Of a DNA stretch of 18,982 bases, positions 5,788 to 13,555 are shown one piece after another. The DNA comes from Rikenellaceae bacterium (lineage in GTDB: Bacteria > Bacteroidota > Bacteroidia > Bacteroidales > UBA932), in assembly GCA_900767375.1 (NCBI GenBank), contig CAAFYX010000149.1, positions 1-18,982 of the forward strand, given 5' to 3'. Position numbers and translations under genes: made by a program. The stretch's first letter is position 1; each line of letters starts with the position of its first letter. Under the pieces are notes generated by a model. That model was not told the origin of the DNA, made no database searches, and was given only the letters and a program-made list of their open reading frames with translations.

Positions 5788-6273
5788 ATGCTTACAACCA
5801 TTCTCACGGCGCTCTGCGCCCTCACCATCAGCACCGCTGATATCACGGCAGCTGCTGACACCCTCGACGCCTACGTCATCGATGCTGTCCAGATCAAGGA
5901 CTTCGACGGCTCCCAGCTTGTCGGCAAGACCATCACCAACTATCACATCAGCTGTCTGACCCTCAAGGAGGGTGTTACAAGGATCCACAACATCGTCACC
6001 GACGATTTCAAGGCTCCCGATGGAGTACAGGTCATAGGATATGGAACTACTGATGAAGCTCAGATCCGCGTGCTCAAGACTTCCTCCAGCATGCCTGACC
6101 CGATATATGTCATAGATGGAAAGGTCGTGACCTCAGATGAGTTCAAGTCCATCAAGCCGTCCAACATCGAATCCATGGAAATCCTCAAGGGAGGGGCCAG
6201 CGAAGTGCACAGGAAATACACCGACCGCGATGACGTCGGCGTCATCCTGATCACCACCAAGAAATCCAAATAA
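5788..6273 (+). CDS. Stand-alone SusC-like TonB plug-domain protein
   Basis: A 161-residue protein with a short hydrophobic N-terminus (about residues 1-22) that could be a Sec signal. The rest resembles the plug of SusC-type receptors without a beta-barrel: VIGYGT (82-87), PIYVIDGKVV (105-114), NIESMEILKGGAS (126-138) and GVILITTKK (151-159). These correspond to the receptor motifs VGYGT, PLYVIDG, DIESIEVLKDAS and GVILITTKKG. The ATG lies 2 bp after the preceding stop, so it is the third gene of the sigma operon. Known receptors use the plug region to carry signals to FecR-like proteins; here a free plug could sense periplasmic or TonB events and act on the membrane protein. This is inference. 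The gene ends at a bidirectional terminator. Confidence 0.75.
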   Translation: MLTTILTALCALTISTADITAAADTLDAYVIDAVQIKDFDGSQLVGKTITNYHISCLTLKEGVTRIHNIVTDDFKAPDGVQVIGYGTTDEAQIRVLKTSSSMPDPIYVIDGKVVTSDEFKSIKPSNIESMEILKGGASEVHRKYTDRDDVGVILITTKKSK

Positions 6274-6274
6274 A

Positions 6275-6310
6275 AAAATAAAGCCTGACCGGACGGCCAG
6301 GCTTCTTTCT
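6275..6310. terminator. Bidirectional terminator between convergent genes
   Basis: AAGCCTG (6281-6287) pairs with CAGGCTT (6298-6304), with an inner CC/GG pair and a short loop. TCTTTCTT follows on the plus strand. On the minus strand the stem is followed by a T-rich run (complement of AAATAAAAAAATA). It serves the sigma operon and the SIS gene; the latter's stop codon lies beside the stem. Confidence 0.75.
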
Positions 6311-7311
6311 TACATCTCGTTGCCGACTTTGCGGGCGCGCTCGGGTTTGTCCAGGTTGATGCCCAGGGCAATGCCGATCTCTACAAGGATGTTCCAGCCG
6401 GCGCAAAGGTCCACATACTGCTGGTAATCACCGGCATCAGGAACGACGATAGTCGTGAACGGAGTCTTCTGAGGAGCGATGGCCACTACGTGTACATTCG
6501 CTCCGCCGAAGACTTTCTGATATTTCTCATACTCGTCCTTGATAGGCTCCACGACGAATACGATGTCGCTGTCCTGCATAACCTCCTCAGGTCCATGCAG
6601 CGCATATGTTCCCTCAAGGAAATCGCTCTTGCGTCGGGTGATTTCATTGGTCTTGAGAGTCAGCTCCTCGGCGACTCCGTCGTTCATTCCCGCGAAATAG
6701 ATGGTATTGGCGTTTTTCGCCCAGTTAACAATCTCTTCAGGAACCTGAAGGGTGAGGGCGGTCTCCACCTTCTCTGCGAGTCCTTCGATATCCATCTCCT
6801 TTCCGGCAAGTCCGCGGATCACGGCTTCATTGAAAAGGACCTGCTCCACAACGCTCTTTGTGGCTGCCACGGCGTTCTCCCAGCCGCACTTGAGCACGAA
6901 AGTATGGGCTGCAGCGGCCTCGAGAGGAGTGTTTTCATTGGCCGTTATAGCGAAGGTGCGGCTGTTGCCGTCAGCCTTCAGCTTGTTAGCGAGCATAAGG
7001 GTTTCCTTGGTGCGGCCGGAGTTGGAGGCGAGCACGACAGTATAGTCGTCAAGCTTGTAGTCGCAGCACTGGTGTGCTCCGTCGGTGTGGACGGACTCCT
7101 TCACTCCCCAGGTCATGGCCTTGCGGATGGCGTTCTTGGCCGGCATGATGCGGCTTGAGCCTTCTCCTGCGAGAAGCAGATGCCCGGAAGCCTTTGCGGA
7201 TGCGATGACGTTGTCTGCGCAGGCCGGGTCGAATTTCTTTATTGTGGCTACGGTGTCCATCATTTCGCGGACAAGGTAGAACTGTGAGAATCTGTTGTCA
7301 GTGAGTTTCAT
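6310..7311 (-). CDS. SIS-domain sugar-phosphate isomerase/deaminase-like protein
   Basis: A 333-residue protein with two SIS (sugar isomerase) repeats. The first shows AGEGSSR (48-54) and ASNSGRTKET (95-104), the phosphosugar-binding Ser/Thr loop. The second begins near residue 200 (ANTIYFAGMNDGVAEE). The layout resembles the isomerase half of GlmS and the AgaS/FrlB group, which act on amino-sugar or fructosamine phosphates; the glutaminase domain of GlmS is absent. The exact substrate cannot be assigned. It lies downstream of the GH3 and GH43-MBL genes on the same strand but is separated from them by a terminator, and has its own TAnnTTTG promoter inside that terminator's loop. Cytoplasmic, as no signal peptide is seen. 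Confidence 0.85.
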   Translation of the reverse strand: MKLTDNRFSQFYLVREMMDTVATIKKFDPACADNVIASAKASGHLLLAGEGSSRIMPAKNAIRKAMTWGVKESVHTDGAHQCCDYKLDDYTVVLASNSGRTKETLMLANKLKADGNSRTFAITANENTPLEAAAAHTFVLKCGWENAVAATKSVVEQVLFNEAVIRGLAGKEMDIEGLAEKVETALTLQVPEEIVNWAKNANTIYFAGMNDGVAEELTLKTNEITRRKSDFLEGTYALHGPEEVMQDSDIVFVVEPIKDEYEKYQKVFGGANVHVVAIAPQKTPFTTIVVPDAGDYQQYVDLCAGWNILVEIGIALGINLDKPERARKVGNEM

Positions 7312-7320
7312 ATTTAAAAA

Positions 7321-7363
7321 AAGCCTAAGTTTTCCGTTAGCAAAAATAGAAAAACTTAGGCTT
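7321..7363 (-). terminator. Intrinsic terminator after the GH43-MBL gene
   Basis: A perfect 13-bp stem: 7321-7333 (AAGCCTAAGTTTT) pairs with 7351-7363, with a 17-base loop. On the minus strand the stem is followed by TTTTTTAAAT. It ends transcription of the GH3/GH43 operon just before the SIS start codon, 9 bp away. The loop carries a promoter element. Confidence 0.75.
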
Positions 7364-7370
7364 TCTTCAA
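7341..7370 (-). promoter_or_regulatory. Promoter of the SIS gene inside the terminator hairpin
   Basis: On the minus strand, TTG (complement of 7368-7370) is followed after exactly 19 bp by TATTTTTG (complement of 7341-7348), matching the Bacteroidota -33/-7 arrangement TTTG-N19-TAnnTTTG. The -7 box is in the hairpin loop. Transcription would start near 7334, so the 5' leader contains only the downstream arm of the stem. Confidence 0.55.
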
Positions 7371-7392
7371 TATTTTTTTTCTTTTTCAGCGG

Positions 7393-10206
7393 CTAACGGC
7401 GCGGACCGAAAGGGAAGCGCGGGCTGAGGTCGATGACCGGCTGCTTCGAGTTGAAATTCACCTTGACCTCACCGTTGGTGATGTAGCGGTCGAGGTTGCC
7501 GTTCTGCTCGAAGACTTCGCCCTTGTAGGTCCCGTCTATCATCTCACGTGCCATCTGGCGGAGGTCCTTGACTCTTTTGAGGGACTCGGTGTCGTTGCCG
7601 TGGTAGTGGCCGGAGTAGAGCCTGTCGATGCCGTTCTTTTCCATATACTCCGCCATCCTGTCTGCAGTGATGTAGAGGGTTTGGAAGTTGGTGGTGAGAA
7701 GGAGGTTGGTTGAGCCGAAGGCATCTCCGCTGAATCCGTAGCCGGCAGCCTTGTCGAGGAATGAAGTCGAGCCAGGCGTATGCCCAGGGGTGAACATCAC
7801 CTCGATCTGACGTCCTCCAAGGTCGATTATCGAGCCGTCGGTGAGATAGTTGATGCGGCCTCTGTAGTCCCTCATCATTGACTGGACGTTGACCATATCG
7901 GCTGCATTGATGTAAATCTCACGGAACTGGTTCACTGCTGAGCCGGTGTGGTCAGGGTGGACGTGGGTGGCAACGAGGGTGACAGGCTTGTCAGTGATCT
8001 GTGCCGCTGCCTTTGCGAGGTCGTCCATTGAGGTGCCGCAGTCGATAAGCAGCGCCCTGTTCTCGCCTTCCACGATGTAGAAGGACTCGTTGTAGCAGAG
8101 ATGGCCGTTGCCGTGCCAGGTGTGCTCGTCTATCTGGCGGATCTCGAAGTCCTTGGCCACCAGTACTTCCTTTTCCTGGTAGAGAGGCTCGCGGTCCTTG
8201 ATGTGGACGATGTATTTCTTTACGACTCCGTTGAGGTCGGCTGTGACTGTGGCGTCGCCGGTGTGGCCTTCTGGCTGGGTGACGGTGAGCTTGACCTTCT
8301 TGCTGTCAGAGGTGGCGGTAACCTTGGTGTCGGCGTTTGCCGGAGCGGTGATGTACTTCTCGAAGGTGTCGAGGAAGACGACACCGTTGGCATTGGTGGA
8401 GAACTTAGGGTTCTTGCCGAAGTCGATGACCTCGTCCCCGACCTTTACGGTGACTGCAGGTACTGCAGGGTAGGTGAGCTTCCTGCCCTTGGCGCTGAAG
8501 CCGAGACCCTGGAGGTCGAACAGGGCGCCGTCCTCGCCGATGGCGATGAGGTAGATGGCGTGCTTGCCTCCGATTCCGTCCACTGCCTTGGAAACATTGG
8601 CCGTGAGCCTGGTGACCTTATGAGCGGAGCCGGCAGGAACGCTGATTTCAGCGATCTTCTTTCCGTTCCAGACGGAGTTGGCCCAAGGGCCGTCCATCAT
8701 TACAGCGATCTTGAAGGCCTTGTCGGTCTTAGGGGTGATGAAGAGGTTGATGGCGGTGTTGTTGCCTGCCCTGGTGCCGGCGAAAGGCTTGAGGCCCTTC
8801 TGCGCGGTCTTCAGACCGCCGAAACCGAAGTACTTGAAGCCGACGATGTCACCGTTCTTGACGTTCGTGATGTCCATGGCATTGCCCCAGATGTCGTGGG
8901 AGTCCTGCATGAGGGTGTTGTCGGAGAGGAAGCAGGCGTATCCTGCAGAGTAGTACTTGTATGGGTCGAGACCGAAGATGTTGAAACCTTCTGAGGTCAC
9001 CTCGGCGCCGAGGTACTCGAAGCCGTCGGAAGCCTTGGCTGACCACTTGCCGTCCTTTGCGTAAGGGTCATATCCGGTGATGTAGACCTTTCCGCCTTCA
9101 GCGACAGGAGCCTCGTCCCAGGTGATCTGGACCGGGGCGACCATAGGCTGGCGGGCGTTGCCGAAGCCGCGCGGCGCGCGATGGTAGAACACGTACCACT
9201 GGTCGCCTATCTGGAGAAGGCTTCCGTGGGTGTTGTGGCCGGAGAATGTCTCCATCAGCTTGCATCCGTCCTCGTCAGGAACGATGGCGCGTGAGTCCAC
9301 GAGGACTCCGCCGCTTCTCCAAGGTCCCATCGGGGAGTCTCCGAATGCGTAGCGCAGGGTTGAGTTCGAACTGCCCACACCGTAGTCAGGACCTGAATGG
9401 CCTGAGAACACCCAGACATACTTGTTTCCTACCTGACGGATGGATGATGCCTCGAAGAAGTTGAAGTCCTCGAGCTTCTGGTCCTTGTAGAGTGCCGGAT
9501 ATGTCACTCCCGGGATCTGCATCACCACTCCGTATCTCTGGCTTGCAGGGATGAAATAAGGGATGACTTCGGTGCCCGGACGGACTGAATACATCGTGTT
9601 CTGGTCCAGCTGGGCCGCAGAGGACCTCTGGAACCCCCAGAAGCCGTATGCCCTGAATCCGATTTCGTAATCAGGGTCTGCAGGGTCGGTGACTTTCTCC
9701 ACGAATACGGAAGGGTCGAAGCCCATCGTGCTGCCTTCAACGGTACGTGTGCCGTCCTCTGTAAGGTTCAGCGGGGTGAAGGGACCGTCAGGACGGTCGC
9801 CCTTGCACACCATGGCCTCGCGGTTAGCTCCGCGGCTGTGGGGATAGAGGTAATATACGTTCTTTCCGTCCTTTCCCTTGATCTCTACAAGGTCAGGCGC
9901 GTACATTACATCCCACTGGTTGTCAATGAAATAAGTAAAGATAGGGCCTTCGTCGCGCCAGTTGTTGAGGTCCTCCACAGGCGCTGACCAGGCGTGGATG
10001 TCCGGTCCGCAGTAGCTGTCATATCTGACATCGTGCGAGCCGATGATATAGGCGCGGTAGTGTCCCGGGTTGTCCGGATCCTCGAATACTCGCGGCTCTC
10101 CGTCAGGGAGATGCTCCCAGAGCGGAATGTACGGGTTCTGGCCCAGTGCCAGAGTGGCGCAAAGCGCTGCAGACAAGACTGCTGCTGTTCTTTTCAATGA
10201 TTTCAT
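7393..10206 (-). CDS. Secreted GH43 glycosidase fused to a metallo-beta-lactamase-fold domain
   Basis: A 937-residue exported protein with four parts. Residues 1-22 are a Sec signal peptide. About 25-395 form a GH43 five-bladed propeller with DGEPRVF (35-41), YIIGSHD, MYAPD (101-105) and FEASSIR (251-257), whose Glu252 should be the general acid. About 396-575 look like the beta-sandwich carbohydrate-binding tail common in these GH43 proteins. About 580-675 are a probable Ig-like linker domain. About 685-905 are a complete MBL-fold hydrolase: THVHPDHTG (His748, His750, Asp752, His753), His809 in PGHTPGS, Asp828 in SGDAF and His867 in SGHYHG, giving two full metal sites. GH43 enzymes act on arabinose, xylose or galactose linkages; MBL-fold enzymes hydrolyse esters, lactones, thioesters or phosphodiesters. 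Glu37 occupies the place of the usual GH43 base Asp. Translation continues 18 bp after the GH3 gene, so the two probably share one transcript. Confidence 0.88.
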   Translation of the reverse strand: MKSLKRTAAVLSAALCATLALGQNPYIPLWEHLPDGEPRVFEDPDNPGHYRAYIIGSHDVRYDSYCGPDIHAWSAPVEDLNNWRDEGPIFTYFIDNQWDVMYAPDLVEIKGKDGKNVYYLYPHSRGANREAMVCKGDRPDGPFTPLNLTEDGTRTVEGSTMGFDPSVFVEKVTDPADPDYEIGFRAYGFWGFQRSSAAQLDQNTMYSVRPGTEVIPYFIPASQRYGVVMQIPGVTYPALYKDQKLEDFNFFEASSIRQVGNKYVWVFSGHSGPDYGVGSSNSTLRYAFGDSPMGPWRSGGVLVDSRAIVPDEDGCKLMETFSGHNTHGSLLQIGDQWYVFYHRAPRGFGNARQPMVAPVQITWDEAPVAEGGKVYITGYDPYAKDGKWSAKASDGFEYLGAEVTSEGFNIFGLDPYKYYSAGYACFLSDNTLMQDSHDIWGNAMDITNVKNGDIVGFKYFGFGGLKTAQKGLKPFAGTRAGNNTAINLFITPKTDKAFKIAVMMDGPWANSVWNGKKIAEISVPAGSAHKVTRLTANVSKAVDGIGGKHAIYLIAIGEDGALFDLQGLGFSAKGRKLTYPAVPAVTVKVGDEVIDFGKNPKFSTNANGVVFLDTFEKYITAPANADTKVTATSDSKKVKLTVTQPEGHTGDATVTADLNGVVKKYIVHIKDREPLYQEKEVLVAKDFEIRQIDEHTWHGNGHLCYNESFYIVEGENRALLIDCGTSMDDLAKAAAQITDKPVTLVATHVHPDHTGSAVNQFREIYINAADMVNVQSMMRDYRGRINYLTDGSIIDLGGRQIEVMFTPGHTPGSTSFLDKAAGYGFSGDAFGSTNLLLTTNFQTLYITADRMAEYMEKNGIDRLYSGHYHGNDTESLKRVKDLRQMAREMIDGTYKGEVFEQNGNLDRYITNGEVKVNFNSKQPVIDLSPRFPFGPRR

Positions 10207-10224
10207 ATTGCGGATGTTTATGTG

Positions 10225-12471
10225 TTATTTTATTGTAATCTGTTTTCTCAGGCGGATATCATCCGAGGCGGAGCCGAGAAGAAGCTCGATGTCTCCGCTT
10301 TCCAGCTGCCATCCGTTGCTCTCCACGTCCCAGTAGCGTAGCTCGCTGACAGGGATTTCAAGGGTGACTTTCTTTGTCTCTCCTCCGTTCAGGGTGACCC
10401 TGCTGAATGCCTTGAGCTCCTTCAGAGGCCATTCCACTGCCGAACCGATGCGGCGTACATACAGCTGGGCCACTTCATCGGCGGCCATCTCTCCTTCGTT
10501 GGTGAGCTCGAAGGATACTTTGATCACGTCCTTGGCCTTGTATGATGATTTGTTGGTGGCCAGACTGCTATATTTGAAGCTGACGTATGACAGGCCATGG
10601 CCGAAGGCGAACAGCGGGGTAACGCCCTTCGTATCGTACCAGCGGTAGCCGACAAGCTGTCCTTCAGTGTATTCCGAATCAGGGGCCTGCATCTGTCTGC
10701 GCCAGGCCTGTCCGCCGAGGTCGGCGCGGTACTGGTCGGTGAAAAGGTCACTCTGGACCTTAGCCTTGTTAGGGAAGTTGCCCATCGCGTATGCAGGGGA
10801 GTCCTCAAGTTTCACAGGGAATGTGAAAGGAAGCTTTCCAGAAGGGGCGATGTCGCCGAACAGCACGTCTGCGAGCGCTCTTCCGCCTTCAAGGCCGTTC
10901 CACCAGCCCTGGACAATGGCTGGGGACACTTCCGCGAGCTTCTGAAGGTCGCAAGGACCTCCGGAAATGATAACGCTGACGAGGTTCGGGTTGGCCTCGG
11001 CAAGTGCTGCGGCCACTTCGTCCTGACCGGCAGGCAGGAGGATGCTCTGGCGGTCGCTTCCTTCGGATTCAATACTCTTGTTCGTGCCGCAGACGAAAAT
11101 CACAAGGTCGGCGTCCTTCGCCGCTTCAACGGCTTCGGCGAGAAGCGCAGGATCGGCCGGCTCATCGATGGCCGCTGCCTCAAGAGGGTCCGGCTCAGCC
11201 GGCTTGGGACCCCATCTGAAGCCCGGATAGTTCTTGTATCCAGGACAATAGCTTATTTCAATGTCAGAGCCTGCACGTTCGGTGATGCCCTGGAGAGGAG
11301 TGATCTCGTACGGGGTCTTGACTCCCGCTCCTACACCGCCCGCGGCTGTTTTCAGGACTGCGTTCTGACCGATGACGGCTATTTTCTTGATATCCTTCCT
11401 GACAGGGAGGATGCTGTTGCGGTTCTGGAGCAGGACGATGGACTTGGAAGCCACATCGTATGCTGTTCTGCGGCTCTCCGGCTGGGATGCTGTCTCCTTG
11501 TTGCACTGATCCTCGGGGATGGCTTCGACTGCATGGCGGACGCGGAGTATTTCGCGGACCTTGTCATCGACGACCTTTTCCGTGAGCGCGCCGGTGTGGA
11601 TGGAGTCGATCACTGCCGGGCCGAGATAATTGTCACCGGTCATCTGGACGTCAAGCCCGTGGAGAGCAGCTCCCATCGTGCTGTGGGTGCCGCCCCAGTC
11701 TGAGACGGTGAGGCCCTTGAAGCCCCATTCCCCGCGCAGGATTTCGTTGAGGAGGTGCTCGTTTTCAGAGCAGTAGTCTCCGTTGACCTTGTTATAGGCA
11801 GGCATTACTGCCATGGCGCCCCCTTCCTTGACGGCGGCCTCGAAAGGCTTCAGGTAGATCTCCCGGAGGGTGCGCTCATCGACGATGGCGTTGACGCTGC
11901 CTCTGTTGGTCTCCTGGTTGTTGACTGCGAAATGCTTTATGCAGACTGCCGTTCCGGCGTCCTGGGAGCCCTTCGTGTATCCGACGGCGAGGGCTGCGCT
12001 GAGCACAGGGTCCTCGCTGAGGTACTCGTAGGAGCGTCCGCCGACAGGAAGTCTCTGGATATTGATGGCCGGGCCGAGGATGATGTCCTTGCCTCTCTTA
12101 CGCCCTTCCGTGCCCATTCCGTGGCCGTATCTGTATGCCAGATCCGGGTCCCAGGTGGCAGCGAGGGCGGAGCCGGTAGGGAAGTATGTGGCTGAGTCCG
12201 TCTGCCATCCGAGGGGTCTGAAGCCGTCACCGAGCTCCTCGCGTATTCCGAACGGGCCGTCCGCGTATTTGATATCCTGGATGCCGAGGCGGGGGACTCC
12301 TTCAGAAGACATTATGGTCTTTGAGTGAAGCATCATGACCTTCTCCTCCAGCGTCATCTGTGCGATTATTCCGTCTATTTCCTTGTCATGGACGGTGAGC
12401 CTGTCCTGGGGTGAGACCACGCTGCATGCTGCGAGTGCCGCAGCGGATGCGAGAGCTAATATTCTTTTCAT
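10225..12471 (-). CDS. bglX: Glycoside hydrolase family 3 beta-glycosidase, lipoprotein
   Basis: A 748-residue GH3 enzyme, the usual length for the BglX-like group of beta-glucosidases and beta-xylosidases. The N-terminus MKRILALASAAALAAC is a lipoprotein signal with Cys16 as the lipidated residue, so the enzyme is membrane-anchored in the periplasm or on the outer membrane. The catalytic barrel contains KHFAVNNQE (179-187) and the nucleophile Asp258 in GLTVSDWGG. The alpha/beta sandwich follows, with KKIAVIGQNA and VSVIISGGPCDL, and a C-terminal fibronectin-III-like domain ends the protein (EVAQLYVRR, EWPLKELKAF). Specificity (glucose or xylose) cannot be read. It is the first gene of a minus-strand operon with the GH43-MBL gene and is divergent from the CE1-like esterase. 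The symbol reflects family resemblance only. Confidence 0.9.
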   Translation of the reverse strand: MKRILALASAAALAACSVVSPQDRLTVHDKEIDGIIAQMTLEEKVMMLHSKTIMSSEGVPRLGIQDIKYADGPFGIREELGDGFRPLGWQTDSATYFPTGSALAATWDPDLAYRYGHGMGTEGRKRGKDIILGPAINIQRLPVGGRSYEYLSEDPVLSAALAVGYTKGSQDAGTAVCIKHFAVNNQETNRGSVNAIVDERTLREIYLKPFEAAVKEGGAMAVMPAYNKVNGDYCSENEHLLNEILRGEWGFKGLTVSDWGGTHSTMGAALHGLDVQMTGDNYLGPAVIDSIHTGALTEKVVDDKVREILRVRHAVEAIPEDQCNKETASQPESRRTAYDVASKSIVLLQNRNSILPVRKDIKKIAVIGQNAVLKTAAGGVGAGVKTPYEITPLQGITERAGSDIEISYCPGYKNYPGFRWGPKPAEPDPLEAAAIDEPADPALLAEAVEAAKDADLVIFVCGTNKSIESEGSDRQSILLPAGQDEVAAALAEANPNLVSVIISGGPCDLQKLAEVSPAIVQGWWNGLEGGRALADVLFGDIAPSGKLPFTFPVKLEDSPAYAMGNFPNKAKVQSDLFTDQYRADLGGQAWRRQMQAPDSEYTEGQLVGYRWYDTKGVTPLFAFGHGLSYVSFKYSSLATNKSSYKAKDVIKVSFELTNEGEMAADEVAQLYVRRIGSAVEWPLKELKAFSRVTLNGGETKKVTLEIPVSELRYWDVESNGWQLESGDIELLLGSASDDIRLRKQITIK

Positions 12472-12535
12472 TCCGTTCGTTTTTAGATGTCATTTGAATG
12501 TGGCTTTCGAATTTACGGACTTTTCGGTTTAGTTT

Positions 12536-12543
12536 CAAAAATA
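12536..12543 (-). promoter_or_regulatory. Possible promoter of the GH3 operon, -7 element
   Basis: On the minus strand this reads TATTTTTG, an exact TAnnTTTG match about 65 bp before the GH3 ATG. The -33 region is not clear at the standard spacing. A weaker match, TAAATTCG, lies closer to the gene at 12508-12515. Confidence 0.35.
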
Positions 12544-12550
12544 TTGTTAC

Positions 12551-12558
12551 TATCTTCG
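12551..12558 (+). promoter_or_regulatory. Possible promoter of the esterase gene, -7 element
   Basis: TATCTTCG resembles TAnnTTTG with one change, and TTTA sits 19 bp upstream as a weak -33. It lies 25 bp before the esterase ATG. This promoter and the minus-strand element at 12536-12543 are back to back, so the two divergent genes could share a regulator. Confidence 0.4.
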
Positions 12559-12583
12559 CAATTCTTTAAGAAAAATCTAAGTT

Positions 12584-13555
12584 ATGAAAAAACTGCTGGT
12601 CATACTGTCCTCCATCCTGGTGTCTGCTATTTGTGCTACAGCACAGCAGAACAGCATCTCCACATCCGCTAACCGCCCGGCTGCCGTTTCTCCTGAGATT
12701 TCCGGCAGCGAGGTGACCTTCAGGCTTGCCGCCGACTACGCCACTGTGGTCAGGCTCTCCGCGGGCTGGCTCTCCGAGCCGGTGCCTATGCGCAAGAGCG
12801 ACGGCGTCTGGTCTGTGACGGTGGACCTCCCACAGCCTGAGATCCACACTTATCATTTCATCGTGGACGGAGTCTCCGTCCTGGACCCGTCCAACTCCGC
12901 CATGCGCCGCGACGGCACCCGTTACTCAAATCTCCTGATGGTCAAGGGACCTGCCAGCGCGAACTATTTCGATGCTGCCAGACGCGGGGCTGTAGAGTAC
13001 ATCTGGTATGACAGCAAGGTCCTCGGCATAAGCCGCCGCCTGGCCGTCTATCTGCCTGACGGCTACTTCGACAAGGCCAACGCCAAGACGAAATATCCTG
13101 TCCTCTACCTCCTCCATGGAGACGGGGAGGATGAGGAGTCATGGGTCTCCAAGGGCCGCGCTTCAAGGATACTGGACAATCTCATCGCCCAGGGCAAGGC
13201 TTCCCGCATGATCGTTGTGATGCTGAACTGCAACCCTGGCCAGCAGGCCGCTGCGGATCTGGGCCTTCCTGAGTTTGATGCTGCGAAGAAATTCGCCTCC
13301 CCTGTCCATGCTATGTCCAGAAGCCTTTGCGAAGAGATTGTGCCTTTCGTCGAGTCAAGGTTCCGTGCTCAGTCCAAGCAGTCATTCCGTATCCTCTCCG
13401 GGCAGCCTTCTGACAGCGGCATCGCCCTTGAGGTCAGAATGAAATATCCTAATGTATTCGGAAAGATCATGGATATGCCTTTGTCTGAAGGCACAGACCA
13501 GTGGAGCGGGAACAGGGTTCAGTTCAATGAACTCGTTCCGAAGATGTTCAAATAG
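12584..13555 (+). CDS. CE1-like (feruloyl/acetyl) esterase family protein, probably lacking the catalytic triad
   Basis: A 323-residue exported protein. Residues 1-21 are a Sec signal; about 35-120 are an N-terminal E-set/CBM48-like domain (VTFRLAADYATVVRLSAGW, HTYHFIVDG). The alpha/beta-hydrolase part resembles family CE1 esterases: RRLAVYLPDGYF (151-162), YPVLYLLHGDGEDEESW (171-187) and the helix before CEEIVPFVESRF. Where active members have the nucleophile elbow GLSMGG, this protein reads LSGQPSDSG (271-279). It stops about 45 residues later (SEGTDQWSGNRVQFNELV), without the C-terminal segment carrying the catalytic His. It is therefore shorter than typical relatives (usually about 370-390 residues). 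It may be a pseudoenzyme or binding protein. Its position opposite the GH3/GH43 operon suggests a link to hemicellulose. Its 3' end overlaps aroE by 8 bp. Confidence 0.8.
   Translation: MKKLLVILSSILVSAICATAQQNSISTSANRPAAVSPEISGSEVTFRLAADYATVVRLSAGWLSEPVPMRKSDGVWSVTVDLPQPEIHTYHFIVDGVSVLDPSNSAMRRDGTRYSNLLMVKGPASANYFDAARRGAVEYIWYDSKVLGISRRLAVYLPDGYFDKANAKTKYPVLYLLHGDGEDEESWVSKGRASRILDNLIAQGKASRMIVVMLNCNPGQQAAADLGLPEFDAAKKFASPVHAMSRSLCEEIVPFVESRFRAQSKQSFRILSGQPSDSGIALEVRMKYPNVFGKIMDMPLSEGTDQWSGNRVQFNELVPKMFK

Noticed and set aside
8101..8994. 297-codon plus-strand frame opposite the GH43-MBL gene
   Set aside because: Low-complexity V/L/G/D-rich composition expected of a mirror frame in GC-rich coding DNA; the minus strand carries clear domains.
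10597..11703. 368-codon plus-strand frame opposite GH3
   Set aside because: Mirror of a well-supported GH3 gene, with no recognisable motif.
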